A DNA stretch of 64,000 bases. Source: Gnetum montanum. Lineage: Eukaryota > Streptophyta > Gnetopsida > Gnetales > Gnetaceae. The position numbers and the translations under genes are program-made. Below, piece by piece: positions 47,501-55,655 of the stretch. The stretch covers positions 62,001-126,000 of the forward strand of contig MNCI01008331.1 in the NCBI GenBank assembly GCA_015680685.1, given 5' to 3'. The notes below the pieces were generated by a model. That model was given only the letters and a program-made list of their open reading frames with translations. It had not been told where the DNA came from and did no database searches. Numbering within the stretch: the first letter of the stretch is position 1; the number at the start of each line of letters is the position of its first letter.

Positions 47501-50029
47501 TGTGAATATATGTGCTTCAAGGATATGATAATGAAGATACGGATGACTGTACGACTTAAACGTTATAAGTAGTTGTGTGAAACACTTCTTTTTTCTTGGA
47601 AAAGGTCATTATTGGTATGCTTAAACATACTACTTTGAAGTATTAAAATGACTCTAAATATTAAATTTGTGGAATTTTAATTTCAAATCTTACAAAAACA
47701 AATAGTTAAATTATAAAGACATTTATTTCAGTATTTTCTCTAACCTTGTGCAAATGTCATCTCAATCAACAATATCACCGGCTCAGAACAGAAACAGAGT
47801 ACATAAACACTGACATGCAATAATAAAGAGCATGTTGCTAAAATCACATAGGTAGTAGGGTTTGATTTCATACAAAAATGCCTTAGAGTAGCTGTTAGAC
47901 AATCCAACCTACTATTGGTACAAACTACTCTCTTCATGGCTAGATAATTATGGATCCAAACACAATATGAGCTTGAGAGAAATGTGCAGTAGTGCTGCTT
48001 ACATTCAGAATGGTAGAACAAGAATAAAACGTTTTCAAATGAGCTAGAACTGTGGTTTCTCATATAACAGTGCGTCCAAAAACCTTTTAAATTTTGGAAT
48101 TGTGAAAGCTGTTAGCTAATTTTTTATCTCATATTTTCAGAACACCCCAGTACATAATAAAGGTTTCAATATGCCAAAAATTCTCATGGCTTAGAATTGA
48201 AATAAGTTATGGATTTCATGCTTTAAACAAGGAACTTGAATTTTGTTCACATAACCTCTCGGCTGTGTACCTCCCTTTAAGCATGGCATGTTTAAATGTT
48301 TAAGACTTGTTATTATGGTAAATGGTATCTTATGTTTGCAAGTCAATGTTCATTATTAGGGTTATAGCATTTACTGTGTTAAAAAGGAAATTGAGGCAAT
48401 CTTGAAAAATATGGATAAGCACTGTTAATCTAATAAATATCCTAGACAAAAGGCAAAGAAGTCATAATGATAAAGTTATGCCCAAGACCAAATAATGATA
48501 GAGGGTTATGGACAAAACATAATTTAGTGTTACAGGATTAGGTCCTTACATATAATCAGTAATTGGCCTCTGGCTTCTCAACCAAAATGATATTCAAAGG
48601 CAGATACATGAAAGTGCAACATAAAAAATGCCGATAGGTGGATTAAATGAATATATAAGAAAAATATCAGTATCAAAGTATGGTGTATGAAGCCATTTTA
48701 TGAAGCTCTGCAAATACCAGAACTACAGATGTTTCTGTGGTAAAATCCAGCACATGAAGAATGGTTTTAGGTTGGTAATGGTGTAACTAAGATTAAGTGT
48801 GTTTAGAAGAATCACTTAAAGCCCAAGGCTGAAACGTAAGTGATGAAGAATCATATTCAATTAAATTCTGGAATAACCCTCTAGTGAACTTTACTTGATC
48901 AAACTATAATATGTTATTCTTGTATATTGTTGTTACCCATGGTATAAAATGTAAAATTAATTTGGATTAACAAACGGTGCAATCCATTAAATTTTTGTTA
49001 CCCATGTTAAATACATAGTAATTGAATTTCCTTACTCACTTAACAATTAGTTAAGGTACTTGATTTCAGCACTCCCTTAATACATTCTAGAACCCTTCCC
49101 CAAAATTTGTAATCAGAGTCTTTTGATTCCAAAGGAAAGTACACATAACAGTTCTAAAAACAACCATTCATGATAAACATAAAAATAAGATTATGGGAAA
49201 AGTGCTGAAAATTTAAGGTAAAACAAATGTCTATTCTTCTTTCTTACAGGTGTATTTTTAGCATAGTCAGGAGCTAATTTAAATGTTAATCAGCTCTAAC
49301 ATAAACATTAGCTTGGCCTCGCTAGGCCGACCCCATTGCAAACAATAGGTTCTTGTCTATTTTTCACAATTCTATTTCAGCATTTGTTTCCCTTCGGGGA
49401 AGGCTCTACTGCACATCCTTTGTTGTAAATATTGTCATACATCTTTTCCATAAAAAAAAAAACAATTCCAAACAAAATAATTAAATTTAATACCAATCAT
49501 GACCACCATTCGGGATTTTACAAAAATTCAACTGGTTCAACAAGGAATATCCAAGCCGCAAATGACAGCATTAATTCTCTGAAAAGTCCTTTGACTCAGC
49601 CAAGGCATGCTACAGTAATCAGAATCAAAGCAGATGCATACGCATGAAAACCGTCGCTTTTATATCTTTCATGCATAACATTACGCCTGTAAATCTCAGT
49701 TAAAGTAAAAAAATTTGTGCATAGGCCAGAACAGAGTATTACAAACAAGAGTAGAAGCAACGTGGAAAAAAACCACATATGCACTTGGGGTTTTACAATA
49801 AAAGAAAAGGGAAAAAGCAGCACACGAAATATCAACTGCAACACTAAATTGGAAGCTAAGAAAAAATTGGAGAAAGAGAAAGGACTTGTACCAATTGGAA
49901 CTTGTTTTCGCAGCCTGGGGATTTAGGGGCGGAGTCATCCTCGTTGCTAATTTCGTCGCAGGCAGAGTAGCGGAAAATTGCGAGCAGAATAATAAGAAAC
50001 AATGGCAAGTGGTAGAGGCAATTAGCCAT
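20444..50029 (-). CDS. SPPL: Signal peptide peptidase-like intramembrane aspartic protease (14 exons)
   Basis: This is a GxGD-type intramembrane protease (presenilin/signal peptide peptidase family) that cuts type II membrane segments in endomembranes. Coding exons are 50029-49892, 47089-46928, 43634-43523, 43303-43184, 36167-36010, 35844-35662, 26853-26819, 26690-26534, 22996-22943, 22795-22703, 22343-22201, 21231-21161, 20704-20621 and 20547-20444. All junctions are GT-AG with matching phase. The product is 537 residues, the usual length for plant SPPLs. A signal peptide (1-24) is followed by a PA domain (about 45-180, [11 protein letters not shown] at 109-119), then nine membrane segments from about 195. 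Catalytic motifs are Y385-D386 in TM6, G436-F-G-D439 in TM7 and P493-A-L495 in TM9. Sequons are at N96 and N147. The first ATG has no in-frame ATG just upstream. The C-terminal half recalls Arabidopsis SPPL2/SPPL4, but the paralogue is unproven. Confidence 0.95.
20621..20704 (-). CDS. SPPL: SPPL exon 13: PAL motif
   Basis: 84 bp encoding [23 protein letters not shown] (493-495) contributes to the active-site conformation. Confidence 0.97.
21161..21231 (-). CDS. SPPL: SPPL exon 12: TM7-TM8 loop and TM8
   Basis: 71 bp encoding [19 protein letters not shown] and the following GYGFG. Acceptor GTCAG, donor GTATGT. Confidence 0.95.
22201..22343 (-). CDS. SPPL: SPPL exon 11: TM7 with GxGD
   Basis: 143 bp, VARGDKSGG through [17 protein letters not shown]439 in GFGD is the second catalytic aspartate. 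Confidence 0.97.
22703..22795 (-). CDS. SPPL: SPPL exon 10: TM6 with first catalytic aspartate
   Basis: 31 codons including [20 protein letters not shown]385-D386 is the YD active-site motif. Confidence 0.97.
22943..22996 (-). CDS. SPPL: SPPL exon 9: TM5
   Basis: 54 bp encoding [18 protein letters not shown], the family's LQ-x-x-RxPN-x-K segment. Acceptor TTCAG, donor GTAACA. Confidence 0.95.
23941..24200. repeat. Three spaced copies of a ~60-bp motif
   Basis: Copies at 23941-24000, 24032-24094 and 24141-24200 share TAATTC, TCTTGGCCCAGC and GACAATAATTATTTATTTTC. Copies 2 and 3 are the closest pair. Confidence 0.75.
25862..26030 (-). mobile_element. tRNA-derived SINE, copy 1
   Basis: The minus strand shows GTCATTTGGAGTGATGGTAA, then GCTTGTTTCTCAAGTCAGAG, a box B-like AGGTTTGAGCTTAGGTGC, and ends GGTGATGATCCTT. 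It aligns with the copies at 33.39 kb and 35.22 kb over its whole length. Confidence 0.7.
26340..26363. repeat. (GAT)n microsatellite
   Basis: Seven GAT units in intron 8, just past exon 8 on the minus strand. Confidence 0.9.
26534..26690 (-). CDS. SPPL: SPPL exon 8: TM4 and start of TM5
   Basis: 157 bp, from [18 protein letters not shown] to FAWIGQDIL. The (F/Y)xWxGQDIL motif is diagnostic of the family. Confidence 0.96.
26819..26853 (-). CDS. SPPL: SPPL exon 7: 35-bp micro-exon
   Basis: Encodes [11 protein letters not shown] plus two bases of an arginine codon. It matches the GMxNxxMAVxLR-type stretch after FCIGGM in SPPLs. The acceptor is CCACAG and the donor GTATGT. The frame before and after depends on it. 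Confidence 0.88.
31236..32450 (+). mobile_element. Copia-like minisatellite element, partial copy
   Basis: A short array of TTGTTCTTGCAAGTTCA-type units (about 31245-31400) leads into GAATTAAGGGGGTGTTG and then LTR-like sequence from about 31573 (GTAACAATGCCAATATTATT, and GGTAATAGAATTGATTG). Near 32396-32450 it ends in TCTAATCGCAGAATC and a degraded primer site (TAATATCAAAGC). All of these have counterparts in the 44.3-46.7 kb element. The LTR is longer here, so it probably holds an insertion. Confidence 0.6.
33389..33560 (+). mobile_element. tRNA-derived SINE, copy 2
   Basis: Box A-like TAGTATAATGGTAAGGTGC and box B-like GGATGCAAGCC are spaced as in a tRNA, then a shared tail ends in GAGGGATGATCCTTTTTAG. 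Confidence 0.72.
35219..35385 (+). mobile_element. tRNA-derived SINE, copy 3
   Basis: Begins GGGGACCATCATTTGGAGTG and ends TTGGGTGATGATGAATTT. It is about as diverged from copy 2 as from copy 1. Confidence 0.7.
35662..35844 (-). CDS. SPPL: SPPL exon 6: TM2 and TM3
   Basis: 61 codons. A charged loop is followed by two hydrophobic spans (about residues 255-274 and 276-291), ending in the conserved FCIGGME. The donor is GTGAGA. Confidence 0.96.
36010..36167 (-). CDS. SPPL: SPPL exon 5: TM1
   Basis: 158 bp. [20 protein letters not shown] leads into the first membrane segment after the lumenal domain. The donor is GTGAAC. Confidence 0.96.
37950..38340 (-). pseudogene. Ty1/copia reverse-transcriptase N-terminal remnant
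   Basis: On the minus strand the frame shows [20 protein letters not shown], then [38 protein letters not shown] and finally EIYMQQ. These correspond to the start of the copia reverse-transcriptase domain: NNTW-D-LVPLPKG, YKARLVAKG, DYxETFxPVxK and EEIYMxQP. Several stops interrupt it and the rest of the polyprotein is absent. It is same-sense with the host gene but within the intron. Confidence 0.7.
38460..38532 (+). mobile_element. tRNA-like (SINE head) sequence
   Basis: TTGGTTGGTTAGTGCATGC resembles box A, and ACAGGTTCAATTCTGACAG resembles box B, with about 35 bp between. It is too degraded to be a tRNA gene. Confidence 0.4.
38541..39578 (+). pseudogene. LINE ORF1-like protein (DUF4283-type) remnant
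   Basis: The N-terminal part (38575-38735) consists of in-frame [10 protein letters not shown]-like repeats. From about 38860 the frame resembles the DUF4283 domain of plant LINE ORF1: [49 protein letters not shown] stop at 38973-38975 interrupts the frame, which continues in phase at 39003. A frame change near 39280-39330 moves the C-terminal part ([20 protein letters not shown]) to another frame. It is much more GC- and CpG-rich than the flanking intron. Confidence 0.65.
38597..38730 (+). repeat. In-frame tandem repeat, ~30-33 bp units
   Basis: Units of CGCAGGAGCAGCAATTACGA followed by GAGTGTGAGAAG, first as two near-identical copies and then as two diverged ones. Confidence 0.75.
39628..39699. 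other. Poly-C run (25 C) and assembly gap (47 N)
   Basis: Cs run from 39628 to 39652, directly followed by Ns 39653-39699. Homopolymer failure is the likely cause. Translation across it is meaningless. Confidence 0.95.
40007..40306 (+). pseudogene. LINE ORF2 endonuclease N-terminus
   Basis: Starts [18 protein letters not shown] and continues IVCLQETKL, the signature opening of plant LINE apurinic-type endonuclease (N-C-R-G-x-G and LQETK). [11 protein letters not shown] follows. The frame ends at TAG 40304-40306. The rest of the endonuclease and the reverse transcriptase are missing. Confidence 0.75.
40307..40818 (+). pseudogene. Plant putative transposon-protein domain fragment
   Basis: Same frame as the ORF2 start, continuing past its TAG, with one TAA at 40448-40450. 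The order of motifs ([30 protein letters not shown], then [20 protein letters not shown]) resembles the gag-like plant transposon-protein domain seen in Ty3/gypsy-related plant elements. It probably belongs to a different element joined to the LINE. Family assignment is from memory. Confidence 0.45.
41118..41330 (+). pseudogene. Glutamate/glutamine-rich coiled-coil tail fragment
   Basis: Open frame rich in E, Q, R and A with heptad-like spacing ([16 protein letters not shown], then [18 protein letters not shown]). It lies downstream of the transposon-protein domain and plausibly is its C-terminal part. Confidence 0.4.
41652..41783. repeat. Three copies of a ~45-bp repeat ending at an N
   Basis: CCCCCCTGGTCGTTGTCATT is followed by TCTTCTTTTGCCTTTTG, repeated about three times with decay. 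The block ends at a single N (41783), after which AT-rich intron resumes. Confidence 0.75.
42595..42660 (-). mobile_element. tRNA-like (SINE head) sequence
   Basis: The minus strand has TGTAGCTCATTGGTTACA as box A and CATAGGTTCAAGTTCAATGG as box B. Not a functional tRNA. Confidence 0.4.
43184..43303 (-). CDS. SPPL: SPPL exon 4: end of PA domain
   Basis: 120 bp encoding [20 protein letters not shown] and the following PQSAG block. The sequon N147 lies here. The donor is GTGAGG. It precedes the 7-kb intron. Confidence 0.96.
43523..43634 (-). CDS. SPPL: SPPL exon 3: PA domain core
   Basis: 37 codons plus one base. It holds the hallmark [11 protein letters not shown] and LVMNDKE segments. The acceptor is TTACAG and the donor GTGCTG. 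Confidence 0.96.
44616..44628 (+). promoter_or_regulatory. tRNA-Met-type primer binding site
   Basis: TGGTATTGAAGCC, one base after the LTR's terminal CA. Confidence 0.75.
45497..45518. repeat. (TC)n microsatellite
   Basis: Eleven TC units inside the copia-like element. Confidence 0.9.
45885..46262. repeat. Minisatellite of TTTGCAGGACAAATTGTTCT units
   Basis: About ten units of 30-45 bp around ACAAATTGTTCTTGCAAG with CATTGCTGTTTTGCA spacers. It is the same family as 31245-31400. Confidence 0.75.
46928..47089 (-). CDS. SPPL: SPPL exon 2: start of PA domain
   Basis: 54 codons, VKIKYWIDG through NSTKQ. It contains the WxDG and ARFG motifs common to plant SPPLs and the sequon at N96. The acceptor is TTCAG and the donor GTATGTG. 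Phase 0. Confidence 0.95.
47090..49891 (-). other. SPPL intron 1 (2.8 kb)
   Basis: AT-rich. A stretch at about 48505-48580 resembles 37885-37950 (TTTAGTGTTACA, GGTCCTTACAT, TTGGCCTCT), a dispersed repeat of unknown type. No gene is seen. Confidence 0.6.
49892..50029 (-). CDS. SPPL: SPPL exon 1: signal peptide
   Basis: 46 codons. A hydrophobic core ([12 protein letters not shown]) is followed by a likely cleavage site near YSA-CDE, then an acidic linker to ENKFQL. The donor is GTACAAG. Phase 0. Confidence 0.92.
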
Positions 50030-50276
50030 TGCGGGTTTGCTCGCTGTAGCTTTTTCCCTTTCGAATTTCCAAGAATCAAATGGATGAGATGATGAATTGA
50101 TTCACATATTAATTTTGTTACTAATCATCATCAGCTGCCTTTCTCTCTGTGCTGCTACTGCTTATGCTGATGATGTTAATCCTTTGGGCTGAGCTCCCTG
50201 CGTTATCCGCGCTTGCGTTCGTTTTGGCTTCCGTTGCGGCAATCGCAGGACATCGATGTTGAACGCGCTGGACAAG
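50030..50276 (-). promoter_or_regulatory. SPPL 5' untranslated and proximal promoter region
   Basis: Between 50190 and 50276 the sequence has many CpGs (GCGTTATCCGCGCTTGCG), unlike the surrounding DNA. No TATA box is clear on the minus strand, which fits a TATA-less housekeeping promoter. The transcription start is not determined. Confidence 0.4.
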
Positions 50277-50471
50277 GAAGATGCTTTTGTTTTTGTCTTT
50301 GTTTTTGGGTATGGTAAAGTTGCTTTTTGTTCTGGTGTTGTGTTGCGTTGTGTTACGAATTTCATTTAGGTTAGTGGAAGATGCTTTTGTTTTTTGTCTT
50401 TGTTTTTGGGTATGGGAAAGTTGCTTTTTGTTCTGGTGTTGTGTAGTGTTACAAATTTCATTTAGGTTATC
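50277..50471. repeat. Tandem duplication of ~97-100 bp upstream of SPPL
   Basis: Copy 1 is 50277-50376 and copy 2 is 50377-50471. Both begin GAAGATGCTTTTGTTTTT and end TTTCATTTAGGTTA. They differ by a few substitutions and small deletions. Confidence 0.9.
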
Positions 50472-50484
50472 TTCGATTTGCTCC

Positions 50485-50529
50485 TTGCATTGCCTTGGCT
50501 TGCATTGCCTTGGCTTGCATTGCCTTGGC
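50485..50529. repeat. Three perfect copies of TTGCATTGCCTTGGC
   Basis: Exact 15-bp units at 50485, 50500 and 50515. Confidence 0.95.
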
Positions 50530-50559
50530 TTATAAGGTACTGGGTTTCAAAGTAGCACT

Positions 50560-50900
50560 TTATGCATGTTAGAATAAAGTCATTGTTCAAGAGTTTAACA
50601 ATAACATGTTGGCTTAGTAAGCTGTGGGTTTGATTTTTGTGGGCACTGCCAAGTTATATATATTGAAGTATACTTACATTACAATTATTTTGAGGTTCCA
50701 ACACCCTCTCCATTGTTTAGGGTGTTGAAATCTAAAAGAATTGTAATATAGTTCAATTAAAACTTTATAACTTAGCATTGCCCATTACAATTGAACACAT
50801 GACTTAGAGCTTTCAAATCAAGACTTTAACCACTAAGCTAACACCTCATTATTTAAGAGTTTGACTACATGAACACATAACCGACCTTTGATCAACTTAA
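50560..50900. mobile_element. tRNA-like SINE fragments
   Basis: On the plus strand near 50605-50645 there is ATGTTGGCTTAGTAAGC with GGGTTTGATTTTT. On the minus strand near 50780-50850 there is TTAGCTTAGTGGTTAAAG with ATGTGTTCAATTG. Both look like degraded SINE heads. Confidence 0.4.
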
Positions 50901-51037
50901 GACTTAAACTATTTTTGCACCTAGGTCTGAGCCAGGGCAAAGCCACTCGAAGTAGGTTACACTTTCATTCATCCATTGATCCTCCCCATACCTTGCCTTA
51001 GTGGATGAAAATTAAGGCTCTTGGGGATAATCCTTAG
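50900..51037 (+). mobile_element. tRNA-derived SINE, copy 4 (3' part)
   Basis: Shares GCACCTAGGTCTGAGCC, the TTCATTCATCC block and a TTGGGGATAATCCTTAG end with copies 1-3. The head is missing or unrecognisable. Confidence 0.55.
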
Positions 51038-51559
51038 AAAAGATACATTCAGGAAAATTTTAACCTAAATGAATGACATAGTGAGATGTTTGGGTGGTAT
51101 TTTTTGTTGTCTTTTGTTGCTAATGTAATTACTAAGATGAATACAAGTAAAATGTCTAGATGTTTTATGTGTATATGTTACATTCCTCTATAGTTATTCT
51201 ATTGTATTATGTTGGCTATAGCTAGTGATAGGCGTAATAACCCATGTATATGATCCAAGCCAAGCATGGAGGAAAATTGTAAACTAGCTAAACAATGGAG
51301 TTAATGCACATCAAACAAGAGGCAAATCAAATAACATAGTGGAAAGCCATATATCCCACCATAGGAATCTAATTTTTTTAGTGGATCTAATATTTCTCTA
51401 GCAAATCTATTTGGAATTACATGCAATGTCACTAGATTTAGTAGGTGATCCTTCAAGAAAATTCACCACTTCTTTGCTATTCTAAGAGTTACTTCATGAT
51501 TTATATAAATATATTACTCGAAAAATTTCTAGAATATATGTTTTCATGCAAATTATGGA

Positions 51560-52060
51560 TTATTTACCTCATTCCTCAAGTTTTTTAAGTCATTTAAATC
51601 TAGTTTAAAAAGATTGAGGATTAGATATTGTCCATGCACATTATTTGTCAAACTCATTTTTGTTGGTAGAATTTGTTTATTTGATGATGGTATCTAAAGC
51701 CCTTGATATTGGTGTTTTCAATCATCGTCATGCTTTTTAAATTATTCAAAAATAGACTCCCTCTTTTAATCCAAAATCTCTTGAATTTCGAAGGATTCCT
51801 TATTTTGTTGAATTGTTGAATCTACCATGGATTTTTAAAAAAGTTGGAAGGGATATTATCTTTCAAATTCAACCAATCAAACATTTTGAAACCCTAGCTA
51901 CAACTATTAGCTTTTATAGAATGTGATACATGATAGAGGTGGATCTTGATTTGCTTAAACAAGAAATTCCTCTACATGTAGGTGGAATTGACTGTGTGCA
52001 AAAGATTGTTTATTATAGTCATGTTCTTTTATAATGTAAAAAAAAGGCTATGCAATTGTG
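51560..52060 (+). pseudogene. LINE ORF1 (DUF4283-type) remnant
   Basis: The frame shows FNPKSLEFRRIPYFVELLNL, then ARVCVE-like IEVDLDLLKQEIPLHV and QKIVYYSHVLL followed by a lysine-rich part. The order matches W-x-P-x-F-x-P, the IPVWVxLPNLP block, the CVEVDLxKPLP block and the VEYExxPxxC block of LINE ORF1 proteins. Several stops are present. It is unrelated in sequence to the GC-rich LINE in intron 4. Confidence 0.5.
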
Positions 52061-54650
52061 CTACCACAAAGCTACTACACACACTACTAAGGCTTCTTCT
52101 ACAAATGTTGTAGATCATACTAAGGTTTTTTTCACAAATGCAACAAATCCTATAATAATTCCTTCTACTAATGTTTCAACAATTAGATTCTTTTTCCTAC
52201 TACTATTCAATAAAATGCACCCTTGAAAAAGGTTCTAATCAAATCAACTTCAAAGAATTCTTTAATGAGTAATGAGTAATAAATATTTATTCCTAAGATC
52301 TCACAAAAAATTGTTGTTAATTTAGATAGTTTCCAAAGGGTTCTTTATAACATCAAGGAAGTTTATCTAATGGCGATTACATGTCAAATCTTCAAAAGGG
52401 ACAATATGTTTAAGATAGTTTAATTACTAATAATTTGTTTGCAACTATTAGTCAAGATATGGAGATAATATCTTTTGATAATGTTGATTCTAGTGACAAG
52501 ACAGGGACCTCCTTCCCCTCCACTTAATGTTAATCTTTTCATGAAATATCTAATTTCCTACCCTAGAGAGGAGGTTTTTATGATTGGTTGTAAAGATGAA
52601 AACCTGAAAAAGAATCCTCAAAATCATTAGGCCTTTTCTTTTTTGTTCATTTGGAGTTTCTCCTCTCTATAGTACTCCTCTACTTTTGTACTTTAAATTT
52701 TTATTATATATATATATATATATGGGTCTATCACCCATATATCCCACTATAAAAAAAACCTCATGCTAACTATAATCATGCACATGAAATAACCACTCCA
52801 ACCCAACATTGCTTTATATAAAAATACACATCCAAAAGTTTGTACATCATCAAACTGTCCATCAAGTATAGACATCATAGAGTATAATAGTCAACATGTC
52901 TGGCACACACATTATGTCCACACACACACACAATGTAAAAGTACCATAACTCATGAGCTGTCTAAACTAGCCATTAGCAAATAGTTCCATATCTTGTACA
53001 AAGACATAATTAAATAAAGATAAGAACATGAACCCCAAGTCATCCATCACCTCCCTCAAGCCTATGGAACTTCTAAGCTTCTAGCTCCATGACATATATA
53101 CAAAGGAGGTCAACCTAAGAATGGATGGGAAGCCTTTACACATTTTGTACAGCTGGGAAGTCTATTTGTATTAGAGGAGAAATGTGAGGTATGTTGAGCA
53201 GCTTGTAATAATTTCAATACATCCCATGCACATATATCACATTAGATCACACAATCATATCAACATTCAAGGTTTCATCCAAAATACTAAATCATATATT
53301 ATGCAATCATTATATTACTAATGAGTAGCAAGTGTTCCCCATGCCTAACCATACAAATCATAAGAGTTCACATATGACCTAATTATATTCCACGGACTAG
53401 ACTAGCAATTATTCTATATAGTTAATTATAATCATAGGTTGATATCTTCCCAATTACACTTGTGATAGCCCTTAACTTGTATGATTAATTATCATTGAGA
53501 CATATGATTGATGTTGTTCAACCATGATGAAAATATTATTAAAACATTAAAATTTAATCTAATTAATCTAAGTGCAAGAGATAAAATCTAGTCTAGCCTA
53601 AGTAATGAGTGTTGGTTTCCACTTACCATGCATTACTCAAACATATATATTTGCTACTAGGATTACCAAATGTAGCATTGTTGGGCTAACTAAGTGTTAA
53701 TGTTATTGGGCTACCAAGCAAACATATATTATACTAAAGTGATCATGCTTAAATAAAGTAAATGTTATTCTAATTGCATGGGAACTAAATTACATTAAAT
53801 GTAAATTCTAAGCAAATTCAAAGTGTTGTAATAAAGGTTAATTAATCTAGCTCTTATTGTTGTCATGAACTATGTCCAAGTACAAGATCACCTAAATAAA
53901 ACTCCCTCAATTAATTCAAGTTCATGTTACATGCTCTCACTAATTGTTCTAGCTTATACAAAAACAAATTGCAAGAACTTCATACATCACATCTATGATA
54001 TTATATGAAAGCACATGATATCGTAGCTACAATATTATAAGTGCAATATCACACATGATAATTTAATTATTCATCATACCTCCATGACTAACTAAAACCT
54101 CATCTTTAAGTTAAACAAAAATGGAATGGAGTTTGTTATAAAAGTGTGAAGGTGACTTCACTAACTCATTGACTAACTTGACTTAACTTAAATACTGCAT
54201 TACAAATTATATTTGCATGATTTACAAAATGATAAAATGCTAAATAGAAATAAAAAATTATAAAACTAGTGGATCTTTAAAAACTTTTTTCAGTAATAAC
54301 TCTTCATGTTATTCTAAGAGGTGGTGGTTCCTCTTGTTGTGGTGACTCTTATGATGCATTAGCATCTTGATTTTCCATATAGAAATGATTAAGAATGGCT
54401 TGGTACTTCTTTACATTTATCCATACGTCATCAATGGTTTAAGCTAGGTGGGCTAGTTTGTAGTCATTGGGATTTGCCATGGACATGTCAAATTTAAAAA
54501 CATCTTGTTCACTTGAACAAACCATGTAGCAAATAGTTACATAGCCCATCAAATGCTATAACTTTTTTCTTCAACTCCTAATATTCTATTAATCTCCTTG
54601 CTAGGTCCTTTGCAACATCATGTTGCCTAGTGTATTAGGTTTAGAGGCAA
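52061..54650. other. Repeat-like AT-rich stretch
   Basis: It holds an (AT)n run at about 52705-52723. The 53.56-53.64 kb part resembles 59.63-59.69 kb in the same orientation (TCTAGCCTAAG motif), so a diverged minus-strand LTR of that family may lie here. No gene is seen. Confidence 0.35.
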
Positions 54651-55505
54651 TTTAGCTCATGAGTACGATATTGTATCTATGATATTGTAGCTCATGCTAC
54701 ATCATTATTGATGCAATGTCTCAGGAGCTATGTAGCCCTATAAATATTGACATTTGAATGTACAAGCAACAACAATTTCATTCCACCCTTAGCTAGACTC
54801 TTGCAGTTTGTTTTTGTAGTTAGTGATAGAGTGAATGCTCGCGATGTGGTGTTAAGTAGTTGTATGGTGTTTTTATTCGAGTGAATTGTACTTGGGCATC
54901 GTTCATGATTGGCAATAAAGATCAAGGCTATTTTTCATCATTGTAGCATTCCCTTAGTTCTCTTGTTTTACTTAGTTTAAGCTTCTTGTTTACTTTAGCT
55001 TAACACTTTATATTTCCAAGCACTTTACTTTACATGCTCATTAGTTAAGCGGAATGAGTATGACTGGCTTTAAGCATTTAAGTGTAATTTTATGATAACC
55101 TAGTAGTAGATTCACTTGATTCACTCAATAGTGAATCCACTTGGTAATCCCAGTGATAATTACATGAGTCCAAGACATGATCGACAAACTAGGACCAAAT
55201 ACTCATCACTATAGGCTAGGATAGATTTATATTTCCATTGTTACTTAGACTTATATTTTAATTTCACTTTCATTATGTTTACAACTAGGAGCACTAAGAG
55301 CCTAACAACATCAACATATCATATGCCTCACTGAGAGTTAAACCATATGCTTGAACTTCACTAACTCAAAGTGGGAAGACAATAATCGTGAACTTACTAT
55401 AAATTGCTAGCATACCTACATTGTCCATCCATAGATTATGATATGGTCACACACAAATAGTTGTGACTTGTATGGTAAAGTGTTGGGGTACCTCACTACT
55501 CATCA
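54650..55505 (+). mobile_element. 3' part of the 5' LTR of gypsy element 3
   Basis: It contains a TATA box (CCCTATAAATATTG, about 54733-54746), an AATAAAG signal near 54914 and the LTR end GGGGTACCTCACTACTCATCA at 55505. That end matches, in reverse, the solo LTR at 59370. The LTR start was not located. Confidence 0.6.
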
Positions 55506-55506
55506 T

Positions 55507-55524
55507 TGGCACCATTATTGGGGA
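55507..55524 (+). promoter_or_regulatory. tRNA-Asp-type primer binding site
   Basis: TGGCACCATTATTGGGGA, a decayed form of TGGCGCCGTTGCCGGGGA used by Athila-like plant gypsy elements. Confidence 0.75.
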
Positions 55525-55655
55525 TGTGTCAGTGTTTGATGAGTATTTGATCTTATAGAGTTCATTGTATCAAAAACCACAAAGTTTATCCTTTACCTTT
55601 TTAATCCATTTTAATAACACAAATACACACATTCCTAAAGCATCAAACACACAAC

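Noticed and set aside
49696-50079. Alternative longer open frame over SPPL exon 1 on the minus strand
   Set aside because: It is out of frame with the signal peptide and with exon 2; the ATG at 50029 gives a proper SPPL N-terminus.
50281-50535. 84-codon open frame upstream of SPPL
   Set aside because: It is produced by the tandem duplication and the 15-bp repeats. The protein is a T-rich hydrophobic repeat without a domain.
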